From NCBI GenBank assembly GCA_944324055.1, contig CALUUV010000006.1, positions 1 through 40,030 of the forward strand: a stretch of 40,030 nt of DNA. Reading direction: 5' to 3'. A program made the position numbers and the translations under genes. Below, piece after piece: positions 32,639 through 39,078 of the stretch (the first letter of the stretch is position 1; each line of letters begins with the position of its first letter). The stretch comes from Candidatus Gastranaerophilales bacterium. Lineage in GTDB: Bacteria; Cyanobacteriota; Vampirovibrionia; Gastranaerophilales; Gastranaerophilaceae. The notes under the pieces are model-generated. The model worked only from the letters and a program-made list of their open reading frames with translations, was not told the origin of the DNA and did no database searches.

Positions 32639-32896
32639 ATGGAAATAACAATAGAGTTAATATTTGCATTAGTACAAGCTGTAGTTACAGCGGTGTTAGG
32701 AGCAATTTTAAAAAATAAAGTAGTTCCAAGCTATTTAGTACCAATTCAAAATATCGTTGTTGGATTAATAAGTGCAGTTATTGCTATATATTTTAATTTG
32801 TTTGCAAACATACCACTTGCAATATTTATTTGCTTAGCAATAAGCCTTGGTGTTGGCGGTGGATATGATGCTTTAAAAATAAAAAATAATAAATAA
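32639..32896 (+). CDS. Holin
   Basis: This 85-residue protein has three hydrophobic segments (about 4-23, 33-53, 54-78), a short basic C-terminus and a GAGGTGAG site, as in small Gram-positive phage holins. It would form membrane lesions that release or activate the M23 endolysin encoded 200 bases downstream. Confidence 0.75.
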   Translation: MEITIELIFALVQAVVTAVLGAILKNKVVPSYLVPIQNIVVGLISAVIAIYFNLFANIPLAIFICLAISLGVGGGYDALKIKNNK

Positions 32897-32907
32897 GGAG
32901 TAATAGT

Positions 32908-33087
32908 ATGCAAGAAACAATAACTATTTCTTTAGAAGAATATAAAGAATTATTAGTGATAAAGGGTAAATATGAGGAATTGAAAGGTAAGACAATGTTT
33001 ATATCATCAAATGACAAAGATAATGCTTATAAATATCCTTATGAAGTAAAAACAATTCCACTAAATAATATAGAAATAACGTGTTAA
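32908..33087 (+). CDS. 59-aa protein between holin and endolysin
   Basis: ATG 32908 follows AAGGAG. The 59-residue product (ITISLEEYKELLVIKGKYEE then a beta-rich tail) follows a pattern I recall from small proteins in other Gram-positive phages. Function unknown; co-transcribed with the lysis genes. Confidence 0.65.
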   Translation: MQETITISLEEYKELLVIKGKYEELKGKTMFISSNDKDNAYKYPYEVKTIPLNNIEITC

Positions 33088-33103
33088 AGGAGAGTGAATA
33101 AAT

Positions 33104-33850
33104 GTGAGTAAATTATTAGAAGTAAAAAATAATGTATTAAAAGGTGGAAAACACTATTTAACAAGTGATTATAAAACTAGAAATGGTGAAAGAAGTACGC
33201 ATAACGGAATGGACTTTGTAGGTCCTAATGGAGTAGATGATATCATTGCTATTGAAGAAGGTACAATAACTTATACTGGATATGATAGTAGTGGAGGAGG
33301 ATATTGGATAGGAATTACTACAAATAATATTCAACATAGATATTTTCATTTGAAAAAAGAATCATTTAAAGTATCTAAAGGAGATAAAATATCAAAGGGA
33401 CAAGTTATAGCTACTATGGGTAGTACTGGTAATGCTACAGCAAATTGCCTTCACTTTGCTATTTATAAAAATGGTTATGTAGATCCTAAACCATACTTGA
33501 TGAATGAAGATCCATTTGGTTTAAACAATGTAAATTCTTATAAAATGTTTGTTAAAGATTTACAAGCAGCAATAGGTGCAAATGTTGACGGTATCGCAGG
33601 ACCAGAAACATTATCTAAAACACCAACTATTTCAACAAGTACTGGATGGAATCATAAAGCTGTAAGACCGTTACAAATTTATTTAAAAAGTCTAGGTTAT
33701 GATTTAGGTAAATGTGGAGTAGATGGACAATTCGGCAAAGATATGAAAGCTTGTATTAAGAAATATCAAACTGATAACAAATTACCTATTATTGATGGTA
33801 AAATTAGTGCCAAAATGTATACATGGAAGAAATTATTGAAGTTAGATTAA
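33104..33850 (+). CDS. M23 peptidase endolysin
   Basis: GTG 33104 behind AAAGGAGAG gives 248 residues. The M23 zinc endopeptidase domain (about 20-125) shows STHNGMDFVG (HxxxD), then RYFHLKKE and LHFAIYKNG, which supply the metal and catalytic histidines. The C-terminal half (about 140-245) is a wall-binding-like repeat region (LQIYLKSLGYDLGKCGVDGQ) resembling peptidoglycan-binding domains. It cleaves peptide cross-links at lysis. No signal peptide, so it needs the holin. Confidence 0.88.
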   Translation: MSKLLEVKNNVLKGGKHYLTSDYKTRNGERSTHNGMDFVGPNGVDDIIAIEEGTITYTGYDSSGGGYWIGITTNNIQHRYFHLKKESFKVSKGDKISKGQVIATMGSTGNATANCLHFAIYKNGYVDPKPYLMNEDPFGLNNVNSYKMFVKDLQAAIGANVDGIAGPETLSKTPTISTSTGWNHKAVRPLQIYLKSLGYDLGKCGVDGQFGKDMKACIKKYQTDNKLPIIDGKISAKMYTWKKLLKLD

Positions 33851-33870
33851 ATAAAGTTTATAATTAAAAT

Positions 33871-34002
33871 GACGGGAGTTGGTAGTCCCAGCCTAGCTTC
33901 GGCGACCTTTTGGGTGAAACGCAAAATAGAAGGTCCTTTGCTACATGCAAAAGTAGCTCTACTAAAAAGGTATGTTAGTTTATGCTAGCATACCTCTTTT
34001 TT
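33871..34002 (+). ncRNA. Structured RNA tail after the endolysin
   Basis: This non-coding stretch has successive stems: GGGA/TCCC (33874-33889), GCC/GGC (33891-33903), GACC-TTTTG pairing with CAAAA and GGTC (33904-33935), TTTGC/GCAAA (33937-33951), then a terminator. It is GC-richer than its surroundings. It may be a 3' UTR structure or a stable small RNA. No known family is recognised by eye. Confidence 0.5.
33969..34002 (+). terminator. Late operon terminator
   Basis: GGTATGTTAG (33969-33978) pairs with CTAGCATACC (33985-33994) over 10 bp, with a 6-base loop, followed by TCTTTTTT. It closes the late transcript after the endolysin. Confidence 0.9.
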
Positions 34003-34020
34003 GTTGCCTCGAATAATATT

Positions 34021-34127
34021 GAAAAATATTTAAACGAACTCAAACGTATTTAAAAACATTTAAAAGCACTTAAAAATCTTTAAAAATTGTTAGAAATTGT
34101 TAGAAAACGTTAAAAAAACTTGAAAAT
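34021..34127. other. Phased A-tract array (curved DNA)
   Basis: About ten successive 10-base units of the form YTTAAAAAYN keep an exact 10-bp phase (for example TTTAAAAACA, TTTAAAAGCA, CTTAAAAATC). A-tracts repeated once per helical turn bend DNA strongly. The array lies just upstream of the promoter at 34153. It could instead be iterons; no gene is present. Confidence 0.75.
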
Positions 34128-34152
34128 GGGTACTAAATGTGGTATAAGTATA

Positions 34153-34180
34153 TTGACAGAAGAAAATTCTGTGTTATATT
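34153..34180 (+). promoter_or_regulatory. Promoter for the repeat RNA and MazF-like gene
   Basis: TTGACA (34153-34158) and TATATT (34175-34180) are 16 bp apart. The palindrome ACAGAA...TTCTGT overlaps the -35 and spacer and could be an operator. The curved array lies immediately upstream. Confidence 0.7.
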
Positions 34181-34186
34181 TATATA

Positions 34187-34350
34187 CTCTGAAAAGAGTA
34201 AAATGGGCTGCGTTGTGAAGCAGAAATGTGAGGGACATGTTAGACGGCCATTATGTACTTTTATTGTACAGCTATGAATAGTTATGTGAAGCAGAAATGC
34301 GAGGGACATTTAAATCTATTCTATTGTTAGAGAGAGGCTAGACCTCTCTT
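34187..34350 (+). ncRNA. Repeat-containing leader RNA (possible type III antitoxin-like RNA)
   Basis: The transcript from the promoter above carries two 25-base repeats, 34214-34238 and 34285-34309, differing at one base (core GAAGCAGAAATG then GAGGGACAT), 71 bases apart. Between them are TGTAC/GTACA and other short stems. It ends in the 7-bp hairpin AGAGAGG-CTAGA-CCTCTCT. A promoter, repeat RNA, attenuator and MazF-fold gene in this order is how type III toxin-antitoxin loci are built, though those repeats are usually contiguous. Confidence 0.45.
34331..34349 (+). terminator. Attenuator-like hairpin before the MazF-like gene
   Basis: AGAGAGG-CTAGA-CCTCTCT, a perfect 7-bp stem followed by TTGATTTGTATT, a weak T-rich tail. 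Partial read-through would give much RNA and little toxin mRNA. Confidence 0.6.
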
Positions 34351-34375
34351 GATTTGTATTGAGGTGTAGGTTTTT

Positions 34376-34771
34376 GTGATTGATTTAAAAGATGGAGGAT
34401 TATATTATATTAATTTTGGAAATACATTACCTGGAGAAATAAACAAAATCCATTTGGCTGTTGTATTTGTTATAAAAGGTGTGGATAATGTTGTTTTTGT
34501 AGTTCCATTAACTAGCCCTAAAATAAAGCATTTTAAAACAGAGATTGATTTTAAAGAAAGAAATTATTTGGAAACTAAATTTTTAAGATTGCATTATATT
34601 AGGCAAACTGATTCAATAGCATTATTTGAACAAGTAAAAAGTTTATCTAGGAATAGAATTAAAGATACATATAAAGACGCCGATCATAGACCTATTGTAT
34701 TAAATAGTAAAGAATTAGATATTTTAAAAAGTAAACTAATTAAGTATTTGAAATTCATATTATATAAATAA
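34376..34771 (+). CDS. MazF/PemK-like protein
   Basis: GTG 34376 behind GAGGTG gives 131 residues. GGLYYINFGNTLPGE followed by HLAVVFVI, then VVFVVPLTSPK, and LHYIRQTDSIALFEQVKSLS match the strand order and conserved spots of MazF/Kid-fold ribonuclease toxins. No protein antitoxin gene is adjacent; instead a repeat RNA precedes it. A degenerate piece of the repeat (GAGGGATATGTAAGTCTAT) also occurs after the gene. It could also be a non-toxic MazF-like regulator. Confidence 0.7.
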   Translation: MIDLKDGGLYYINFGNTLPGEINKIHLAVVFVIKGVDNVVFVVPLTSPKIKHFKTEIDFKERNYLETKFLRLHYIRQTDSIALFEQVKSLSRNRIKDTYKDADHRPIVLNSKELDILKSKLIKYLKFILYK

Positions 34772-34844
34772 TTGTGCATATTATTAATTAGATAGCATTA
34801 TGAAATACATTTTTGTGTATGAGGGATATGTAAGTCTATCTAGC

Positions 34845-34872
34845 GCCAGTTTCTATCGAGACTGGCTTTTTT
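34845..34872 (+). terminator. Terminator after the MazF-like gene
   Basis: GCCAGTTTC-TATC-GAGACTGGC, a 9-bp stem with one G-T wobble, followed by six Ts. It separates this unit from the convergent HNH gene. Confidence 0.9.
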
Positions 34873-35314
34873 ATAAATAATTAATCTTAAATATCTCAAT
34901 AAACTCATCAATAGATTTATGGTAAAACTCCATAAATCTTTTTTGTGCCCTGACATGCCAATATTCTTGCCATTCTTTATTCTTATGCATTTCTAAATGG
35001 TGAGCAGAGCAGAGTGGTATTACTAATCCATATTTAATTGAATTAAGCCTATTCCTTCCAAAAAGCACCTCATGCAAATGATCTTTCTTATCTCCGCATA
35101 TAATACAATGATCTAAGTCATTCGTTAAAATGCTAAATCTATTTCTTTCTAATTTAGTCTGTTTACTAGTCCTTTTTTTTAATTTAGTCACATTCGTTTT
35201 ATTTGAATATTCTTTATATTTACACCTAGTACAGTTTGATATATTTATTTCTTTTTTTAGTTTATTACAATATAGTTTTTTATTCAATTTTTGCTTTAAA
35301 TATTTACAATACAT
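34871..35314 (-). CDS. HNH endonuclease-like protein
   Basis: This leftward 147-residue protein has an N-terminal Cys cluster (CTRCKYKEYSNK) and a C-terminal HNH-type domain: CIICG, HLHEVLFGRNRLNS, LVIPLCSAHHLEMH, then EWQEYWHVRAQKRFMEFY. The two Cys pairs and His residues suit a zinc-bound His-Me finger nuclease of the type found near phage ends. The start at ATG 35314 lacks a clear ribosome site. It lies between the attP side of the integrase and the MazF-like unit. Confidence 0.75.
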   Translation of the reverse strand: MYCKYLKQKLNKKLYCNKLKKEINISNCTRCKYKEYSNKTNVTKLKKRTSKQTKLERNRFSILTNDLDHCIICGDKKDHLHEVLFGRNRLNSIKYGLVIPLCSAHHLEMHKNKEWQEYWHVRAQKRFMEFYHKSIDEFIEIFKINYL

Positions 35315-35334
35315 AATTATTTAAAACTCAAGTC

Positions 35335-35525
35335 GGAGTAATTTTGAGAGTAAAAAAAGAAAAAAACCCTTAAAATAAGAGCTTTTTAAACACTAATTGG
35401 TGCCCAAGGCCGGCTCTTATCAAAGTTAGCAATTCCCTAAAATAAGGGCTTATTTTTACTTCACATTTTTTTATTACTCTCGATTTTACTCTCATTTTTT
35501 GTACTTGGGAGTAAAATGGGAGTAA
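35335..35525. other. attP: attP region with paired integrase arm-type sites
   Basis: Three pairs of an RGAGTAA motif lie around the core: 35335/35346 on the left and 35474/35486 (inverted) plus 35507/35518 on the right, each pair spaced 11-12 bp. This matches P and P' arm sites of tyrosine integrases. The inverted repeat ATAAGAGC/GCTCTTAT (35375-35382, 35413-35420) overlaps the core. No gene lies in 35315-35530. Confidence 0.7.
35398..35413 (-). other. attP core identical to a tRNA 3' end (tRNA-Leu type)
   Basis: On the minus strand the core reads CCGGC-CTTGGGC-A-CCA: the 3' strand of a T-stem, a 7-base acceptor strand, discriminator and CCA. Its partner GCCCAAG is the 5' acceptor strand of tRNA-Leu genes in low-GC Gram-positives. 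Integration would rebuild the tRNA 3' end. Intact attP means the sequence is the free circular form. Confidence 0.75.
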
Positions 35526-35530
35526 TTTTT

Positions 35531-36685
35531 TTATAAGTACTTATCCGTTGCTTGAGCTAACTCCTTTCTTGCTTTATTTGATAAATGACCATAAATATCA
35601 ATCGTAGTAGATATGTTTTTATGACCAATACGCTTGCTAAACAAGTAAGCCTCTTTTCCTTCAGACATCATATTAGCAACATAGGTATGTCTTAAATCAT
35701 ACATTCTTATTTTAGTTACATTTGCTTTTTTGCAATAGTAATAAAAATGTTTTCTTAATGTTGAATCTGTATAAGGCATTTTAGTTAGATGATTAAAAAA
35801 TATTAAAGTATCATCACTTACATTATACCCTAATTCATTCTTTAAAAAAACTCTATAATTATTTATACTACCTATAAGCTTGTCGGTTATATCGATTGTT
35901 CTTTCAGATTCATATGTTTTTGTATTAGAAACAAAATCATTTGAATTGCGATCATAATTAATAGAATGAAAAATGTTTAAAGTTTTTTTCGCGTTATTTA
36001 TTGATCCAAAAGTTAAAGCTCTTGTTTCTCCAATTCTATCACCTAAAGTAAATGTAATTTCTACAAGTGTTTTTACAAGATAAGCTTTTGCTTTTATAGA
36101 TTTATTTGTAGAATTTAAATCTAATTTGACACATTCTAGAAATTGCTTTAGTTCTTCAGGCATCCAATACTTCATTTCCGGTTTTGATACTTTATATCTA
36201 TTTACATTGTCCATAGGACTATCGGTTATATATTTTTGTTCTTTACACCAATTAAAGAATGCTTTTAAGCATTTTATGATTTCATTTTTTTGCTTTAAAG
36301 TGGTGTTAAGACCATCAACAAATGAACTCCAAAACAATTCATTAGTTTTATTAATGTTTTTGTTTATTTTATTTTTTAAAAAACTATTATATAATTTTTC
36401 CTTTTTTAAATTAGTATTATAAGCCAATCTTTCTATTTTTTGGCAATAGATCATATATTTTTCAAACATTTCATCAAAACTACCTGCTTTTTTAATATCT
36501 GTTTTTTTCTTTTTGCGGGCATTATCACGAATGTTTATTGCTTCATCTATATCATATATCTTTGCACCATCAATCTCTGCTATACTCGTTTTTTCAGGCT
36601 TGCTGATGGATATAATATAGTTTTTGTTTTTTATGTGTTGATATATATTTTGATATCTTGTTTTTTTATATACTTTTAAATTCAT
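35531..36685 (-). CDS. int: Tyrosine-type phage integrase
   Basis: This 384-residue recombinase starts at ATG 36685 behind GGAGG. It has an N-terminal arm-binding part, a core-binding SAM-like domain (about 70-160) and a catalytic domain with GDRIGETRAL (first Arg), YDLRHTYVANM (second Arg; the usual first His is Tyr here), IGHKNISTTIDIYGHL (His and nucleophile Tyr). It catalyses insertion at the tRNA-like attP core just downstream of its 3' end. Confidence 0.9.
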   Translation of the reverse strand: MNLKVYKKTRYQNIYQHIKNKNYIISISKPEKTSIAEIDGAKIYDIDEAINIRDNARKKKKTDIKKAGSFDEMFEKYMIYCQKIERLAYNTNLKKEKLYNSFLKNKINKNINKTNELFWSSFVDGLNTTLKQKNEIIKCLKAFFNWCKEQKYITDSPMDNVNRYKVSKPEMKYWMPEELKQFLECVKLDLNSTNKSIKAKAYLVKTLVEITFTLGDRIGETRALTFGSINNAKKTLNIFHSINYDRNSNDFVSNTKTYESERTIDITDKLIGSINNYRVFLKNELGYNVSDDTLIFFNHLTKMPYTDSTLRKHFYYYCKKANVTKIRMYDLRHTYVANMMSEGKEAYLFSKRIGHKNISTTIDIYGHLSNKARKELAQATDKYL

Positions 36686-36702
36686 TTTTTAACCTCCAAT
36701 TA

Positions 36703-36731
36703 TTGCTTTCTAAATGTATTTTTGCTATAAT
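36703..36731 (+). promoter_or_regulatory. Promoter of a small rightward RNA
   Basis: TTGCTT (36703-36708) and a perfect TATAAT (36726-36731), 17 bp apart, on the strand opposite to integrase and the lysogeny genes. No ORF follows; a terminator lies 63 bases downstream. Confidence 0.65.
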
Positions 36732-36736
36732 TAGAG

Positions 36737-36825
36737 TACGTAAAAAACAATTCTATCGTGGGATTTTTTATTTACGTACTGCTTATAGCAGGGGAGTTAG
36801 TGTTACAGCACTAGCTCTTTTTTTT
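36737..36825 (+). ncRNA. Small RNA between integrase and the lysogeny genes
   Basis: From the predicted start near 36737 the RNA would fold a long hairpin (AGTACGTAAA 36735-36744 with TTTACGTACT 36771-36780), a CTGC/GCAG stem and a terminator, about 89 nt in all. It is antisense to the leader between the 58-aa gene and integrase, so it may control integrase translation or be a stand-alone regulator. No known family is recognised. Confidence 0.55.
36794..36825 (+). terminator. Terminator of the small RNA
   Basis: GAGTTAGTG (36794-36802) pairs with CACTAGCTC (36809-36817), one G-T wobble, six-base loop, followed by eight Ts. It works only on the rightward strand. Confidence 0.88.
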
Positions 36826-36881
36826 ATTCACTTAATTTTTCTTTTAATTCTTTTATATATCTAAAAAGAAAAAGCAAATAT

Positions 36882-37058
36882 CTATTTGATATCTGCTATA
36901 ATACTTACATTATTCGAAGGTTTCTTTTTATCATTTGATGTAGATGTTTTCTTAACCCATTCTACTGGAACAACATCTTTTAAAGCCTCTTTCAATTTAA
37001 TTTCTGGTCTTTTTTTTGTGAAAAAACCTTTTGGAAAAGTTACTTTCTTTTTTTCCAT
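36882..37058 (-). CDS. 58-aa basic lysogeny-region protein
   Basis: ATG 37058 follows a perfect AAGGAGG. The product (MEKKKVTFPKGFFTKKRPEI at the start) is lysine-rich with one amphipathic helix (IKLKEALKDVVPVEWVKK). It has its own promoter on the minus strand and lies upstream of integrase. No family is recognised; possible DNA-binding or partner protein. Confidence 0.65.
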   Translation of the reverse strand: MEKKKVTFPKGFFTKKRPEIKLKEALKDVVPVEWVKKTSTSNDKKKPSNNVSIIADIK

Positions 37059-37085
37059 AATGATAGACCTCCTTATTCTAATTAT

Positions 37086-37114
37086 ATTATACACAAAAAA
37101 GTGCAATTTAACAA
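37086..37114 (-). promoter_or_regulatory. Promoter of the 58-aa gene (and possibly integrase)
   Basis: On the minus strand TTGTTA (37109-37114) and TATAAT (37086-37091) are 17 bp apart, with the start near 37079, 20 bases before the ATG. Confidence 0.7.
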
Positions 37115-37161
37115 TTAGTTTAGTGAGTATTTTAACAGATTTTATATGAGTTGTCAAATAT

Positions 37162-37590
37162 CTATACTTCTTCAAGTTCAGATTTTATATTTGTCGTAAT
37201 AATAGATAATCTATCTTCTTCGTCTAAAGATAAAATTATTTTCATTAATTCATCCAAGAAATCGTCATTAACTCTTGCAAGAACAAAATAGTCAATTTTC
37301 TTTTTGTCAAAATAATAGAGTTTATTAGTTTTTACATATGATTCTTTTCTGAGCTTAAAATTGCCTTTTATATCATTATTTGTAATTTCTTTGTTTACAT
37401 CATATGATAATATTTTAGATTTATGCTCTTGATCCTTAAAACTTGACATTATAGGTGCAACAAAATCATAATCTAATCCTTTAATATTGTCATGAGTGTC
37501 ATCCACAACAATAAATGAATGATTAGGCAGCTGTGCCCCATCTTCACCTTTAAAACTTTTTACGACAATAATATCTCCTAATTTACACAT
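37162..37590 (-). CDS. PemK/MazF-like protein of the lysogeny operon
   Basis: I start at ATG 37590 (MCKLGDIIVVKSF), which has GGGAGTG and GAAGG upstream; ATG 37608 is also in frame. The 142-residue protein begins with the GDIIxV strand, then NHSFIVVDD and DYDFVAPIMSS, the strand order of PemK-like folds, and has a helical C-terminus. In ImmA-containing modules such a partner is common; toxicity is unproven. It overlaps the ImmA-like gene. Confidence 0.6.
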   Translation of the reverse strand: MCKLGDIIVVKSFKGEDGAQLPNHSFIVVDDTHDNIKGLDYDFVAPIMSSFKDQEHKSKILSYDVNKEITNNDIKGNFKLRKESYVKTNKLYYFDKKKIDYFVLARVNDDFLDELMKIILSLDEEDRLSIITTNIKSELEEV

Positions 37591-37921
37591 AACCTTCACT
37601 CCCTTCATTTTTTATATGTGTGTTTTTTAATTCTTTTATGTATCTATTTGCTTCATCTTCGTACTTATCAATATAAAATGCAAATAGATCGTTGTTAGTT
37701 TGACACAGTTGATTTAATTCGATGTGAGCAAATTCATGTAGCAAAGTCTTTTTTCGCTTGTAATAGCTCAAATTCTTATTTATTAATATATCATAAATAC
37801 CTTTATAGTAATGCACGCACCCTCGAATTGAAGAAGGCATTTCTATATATGTTAATGTAGCATTATAATATCTTAATATTTCATCTTGACCAATTACCCC
37901 CTCTAGTAATTGTTTTATCAT
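37583..37921 (-). CDS. immA: ImmA/IrrE-like metalloprotease (anti-repressor)
   Basis: This 112-residue protein contains KKTLLHEFAHIELNQL (HExxH zinc motif, about residues 58-73), and an acidic helix DKYEDEANRYI supplying the third ligand. ImmA of ICEBs1 cleaves the ImmR repressor to trigger induction, and its gene normally follows immR. Here two membrane-protein genes lie between repressor and protease. The likely substrate is the repressor at 38422-38931. Confidence 0.8.
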   Translation of the reverse strand: MIKQLLEGVIGQDEILRYYNATLTYIEMPSSIRGCVHYYKGIYDILINKNLSYYKRKKTLLHEFAHIELNQLCQTNNDLFAFYIDKYEDEANRYIKELKNTHIKNEGSEGYV

Positions 37922-37972
37922 ATTTACTTAATACCTCTCTTTTATATATTAAGTACCTATACTAGCATACTT

Positions 37973-38206
37973 TTAATTTTTTTGACATATGTATTCAAGT
38001 TCTCTTATTAAATCATCAATCAATATTTCATCATTGTATGTATAATTAGTTATATAAATTTCTTCTCCACATACGTTAATTTTATTATCGTCTAAATTTA
38101 CAGTATATTCATTGTCGTTATCTTTAGAAGTGTTATAATAATTTAATAATAACACAAAGATAATTATCACTCCAATAACAATGATAGCTTTTAAATTATC
38201 ATTCAT
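37973..38206 (-). CDS. Membrane-anchored small protein of the lysogeny operon
   Basis: This 77-residue protein has one N-terminal span (AIIVIGVIIIFVLLLNYY, about 7-24) and an acidic outer domain with two cysteines (VCGEEI and YICQKN) that could form a disulphide. It lies between repressor and protease, so it is expressed in lysogens. Superinfection exclusion is a reasonable guess. Confidence 0.65.
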   Translation of the reverse strand: MNDNLKAIIVIGVIIIFVLLLNYYNTSKDNDNEYTVNLDDNKINVCGEEIYITNYTYNDEILIDDLIRELEYICQKN

Positions 38207-38210
38207 AATG

Positions 38211-38435
38211 TTATTTCTTCCTAGCTTTTGACATAACTATTAAATTTCTAATCAATATTATTAATGGTATTATCCATAAAATATTGTGCCCTATAAAATA
38301 TAAAACGTTCCCGTTAATTCCAAACATTGCACTAATACTATCAGTATTAACAAAAGATGCTAATAATACAATACCTATTGCTATTCCACATATTATATTT
38401 ACAGTTTTCATTGCCTCATAATTATGTTTCTTCAT
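38211..38435 (-). CDS. Two-span membrane protein of the lysogeny operon
   Basis: ATG 38435 follows GGGAG and overlaps the repressor 3' end. The 74-residue protein has two hydrophobic spans (about 10-28 and 44-64) separated by a short polar loop and a basic C-terminus (MSKARKK). Co-transcribed with the repressor, so it is made in lysogens. Function unknown; candidate for superinfection exclusion or signalling to the protease. Confidence 0.65.
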   Translation of the reverse strand: MKKHNYEAMKTVNIICGIAIGIVLLASFVNTDSISAMFGINGNVLYFIGHNILWIIPLIILIRNLIVMSKARKK

Positions 38436-38931
38436 TTTCTCCCAACTCCTTATCTATTTGTTTTCTTCTCTCAGTTATTATAGCTTTCATTATGTTTTTA
38501 TCAGATTCGGTCAATATATCTTTGTTTTTGTTAAATAAAATGTCAAGTTCATCCGGGGGGGTATTTTTTTCTTCATTTTGAGTTCTGTATCTATAATCAT
38601 ATAAAGCCCTATCTTCAGGACTATCTCCATTTTTTTCGGCAATTAAATCAAGCGATTCATTTAATGCTTTTGTGTTAATTTCGTGCCATATTTTATTTCC
38701 GTCCTGATTTAAAGCTTTACATATATCAATAAATACTTTGTTTTTCATTCTTGCTAAATTATTTTCGTACTTAAAAAGCATTTGTCTTGATATAGAATTA
38801 TTCATTTTTTTTACAACATCTTCAAGACTTAATCCGGATTTTTCACGATAACTTTTAATAGTTTCGGCAGCTACTTTGTTGAAAACAGAATCTATATTTT
38901 CGCTGCTAAAATAATTATCAGGATTTTTCAT
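38422..38931 (-). CDS. ImmR-like phage repressor with C7 tract
   Basis: ATG 38931 (MKNPDNYF) with AAAGGAG upstream is preferred over TTG 38946, which lies in that ribosome site. The 169-residue protein has a helix-turn-helix at about 23-80 (SLEDVVKKMNNSISRQMLFK) and a helical C-terminal part, without an S24 domain, as in ImmR-type repressors relieved by an ImmA protease. Codons 124-126 contain seven Cs (38555-38561); loss or gain of one base would truncate the protein soon after residue 126. Confidence 0.8.
   Translation of the reverse strand: MKNPDNYFSSENIDSVFNKVAAETIKSYREKSGLSLEDVVKKMNNSISRQMLFKYENNLARMKNKVFIDICKALNQDGNKIWHEINTKALNESLDLIAEKNGDSPEDRALYDYRYRTQNEEKNTPPDELDILFNKNKDILTESDKNIMKAIITERRKQIDKELGENEET
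38555..38561. repeat. G7/C7 homopolymer inside the repressor gene
   Basis: Seven Gs on the plus strand, in the coding part between the helix-turn-helix and the C-terminal domain. With the two tracts near 30 kb, these are the only G/C runs of seven or more that I found. Confidence 0.9.
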
Positions 38932-38951
38932 TTTTTCTCCTTTCAATTTAT

Positions 38952-39053
38952 ATTATAATTTAAAATAATAAAAAAATCAACAAAAATGTTAATTTTTTGG
39001 TTGACAGAAAAAAATAAATTTGATATACTTATTTTGTAAACGAAATAGTTTAC
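38952..39053. promoter_or_regulatory. Divergent promoters and operator of the right immunity module
   Basis: Leftward: TTGATT (38975-38980) and TATAAT (38952-38957), 17 bp apart, drive the repressor. Rightward: TTGACA (39001-39006) and TATACT (39024-39029), 17 bp apart, drive the cro-like gene. A palindrome TGTAAAC-N6-GTTTACA (39035-39054) overlaps the rightward start, and AACA-N4-TGTT (38979-38990) overlaps the leftward -35. Both are operator candidates, unlike the operators of the left module. Confidence 0.75.
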
Positions 39054-39078
39054 AGAATTTAAAGAAAGGAGAGTTAAT

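Noticed and set aside
34021-34127. CRISPR array
   Set aside because: Repeat units are 10 bp with no spacers, and no cas genes are present; this is a phased A-tract array.
34145-34350. HEARO/OMEGA-type guide RNA linked to the HNH gene
   Set aside because: The HNH protein is small, lacks a RuvC part and lies convergent behind a terminator; the RNA is directly upstream of the MazF-like gene.
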